In this document: piece after piece, positions 6,533-6,918 of the stretch
Position numbering within the stretch: the first letter of the stretch is position 1
Layout of the letters: every line of letters starts with the position of its first letter
DNA from: Candidatus Lindowiibacteriota bacterium
GTDB taxonomy: Bacteria; Lindowbacteria; 2-12-FULL-62-27
NCBI GenBank assembly: GCA_023249255.1
Contig: JAHFCY010000180.1
Location: 1-6,918 of the forward strand
Reading direction: 5' to 3'
Length of the DNA: 6,918 nt
Made by a program: the position numbers and the translations under genes
Notes under the pieces: model-generated
The model's database searches: none
Seen by the model: only the letters and a program-made list of their open reading frames with translations
What the model was told of the DNA's origin: nothing

Positions 6533-6898
6533 TCACTCCCGCTTCTGTGCGACTGTTTCCTCCGCCGCGCCGATCTCGGAAACCAGAATATTGTCCGGAT
6601 ACTGATCGGCAAGGAGCGTAACGGACGGATAAAAATATTTCACCAGCCGTTCCACATCCTGCCGCGCATCCGGCTCCAGGTCTGCCGGAACCACAAACAC
6701 CATCCGGCCGGCCTTCCGGTCCAGTTCCACGCGGAGTCGATCGCCCAGAAGCTCGATCAAATTTCGCAACCATGCCTGAAGCAACGCGGAAACAGCGGAA
6801 CACACAATATCGTTGCCGCGACTGCCAAAATCAGCATGTCCCAACGCCCGAAGAGATACAAATCCCTTCGGTCCCACCTCTCGAACAATTCGGATCAT
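6533..6898 (-). CDS. prp: Ribosomal-processing cysteine protease Prp (YsxB/DUF464 family)
   Basis: The product has 121 residues and belongs to the Prp/YsxB family. In Firmicutes such as Staphylococcus aureus this cytoplasmic cysteine protease removes an N-terminal extension from ribosomal protein L27 before ribosome assembly. The family signature is clear: GHADF at residues 20-24 supplies the catalytic histidine (H21), and NDIVCSAVSAL at 29-39 supplies the catalytic cysteine (C33), with the twelve-residue offset usual for the family. The C-terminal part (YFYP, then YPDNI, near residues 88-103) also resembles the family; a charged tail of about a dozen residues follows. The ATG at 6898 has an upstream AGGGGGA about ten bases away and overlaps a stop codon as ATGA. 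The next gene is rpmA, the expected substrate gene, six bases downstream in the same frame. The oddity is that this L27 has no extension to cut, so the substrate here is uncertain. Confidence 0.9.
   Translation of the reverse strand: MIRIVREVGPKGFVSLRALGHADFGSRGNDIVCSAVSALLQAWLRNLIELLGDRLRVELDRKAGRMVFVVPADLEPDARQDVERLVKYFYPSVTLLADQYPDNILVSEIGAAEETVAQKRE
6536..6540 (-). promoter_or_regulatory. Ribosome binding site of rpmA
   Basis: The coding strand reads GGGAG, nine bases before the rpmA ATG and inside the last codons of prp, directly before its TGA. It supports the ATG at 6526 as the L27 start. It also means L27 has no hidden upstream start, because the same-frame TGA of prp lies between this site and the ATG. 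Confidence 0.7.
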
Positions 6899-6918
6899 CC
6901 GACTGTGTTCCCCCTCTT
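6895..6918 (-). CDS. Possible last codons of an upstream gene (rplU expected)
   Basis: One minus-strand frame enters from the right edge and reads seven codons (K R G N T V G) before a TGA whose bases overlap the prp start codon as ATGA. Such an overlap is typical of translationally coupled operon genes. In other bacteria the gene immediately before prp is usually rplU (ribosomal protein L21), so this could be its tail. Seven residues are far too few to identify a protein, and a chance open frame of this length is common. The call rests on context only. Confidence 0.25.
   Translation of the reverse strand, partial: KRGNTVG

Overview
The window is one uninterrupted, tightly packed operon transcribed entirely on the minus strand, so it reads from right to left. 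In transcription order it holds prp (L27-type ribosomal cysteine protease), rpmA (ribosomal protein L27), obg (ribosome-assembly GTPase), proB and proA (first two steps of proline synthesis), nadD (NAD synthesis), yqeK (HD-domain nucleotide phosphohydrolase) and a membrane-anchored LCP/LytR-family protein with a LytR_C tail. Gaps between genes are at most about 21 bases, or the genes overlap. No promoter or convincing terminator is visible inside. The window therefore starts after the operon's promoter and stops before its end. The gene upstream of prp is probably rplU, just off the right edge. The gene downstream of the LCP gene (rsfS would be usual) would lie off the left edge.

The organism is a bacterium with fairly high GC content (judged by eye) and frequent GTG starts: obg, yqeK and the LCP gene all appear to use GTG. 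The order rplU-prp-rpmA-obg-(proBA)-nadD-yqeK-LCP, together with an L27 that lacks the cleavable N-terminal extension, recalls spirochaetes as I remember them (Borrelia, Treponema, Leptospira), more than Firmicutes. This placement is inference from memory and is weak.

The genes join ribosome production (L27, its putative protease, Obg) to proline and NAD synthesis and to an envelope protein. This is a recognised type of bacterial housekeeping cluster, and I see no mobile element, CRISPR array, RNA gene or defence system.

Two places deserve a second look. First, Prp has its His/Cys dyad intact, yet the adjacent L27 begins directly at the mature end, with an in-frame stop two codons before its ATG, so the usual substrate is missing. 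Second, the left edge holds an array of the 8-base unit GATATCAT containing a perfect 44-base palindrome. The array follows a strong Shine-Dalgarno sequence and contains a chain of ATGA stop/start overlaps leading into a frame that leaves the window.
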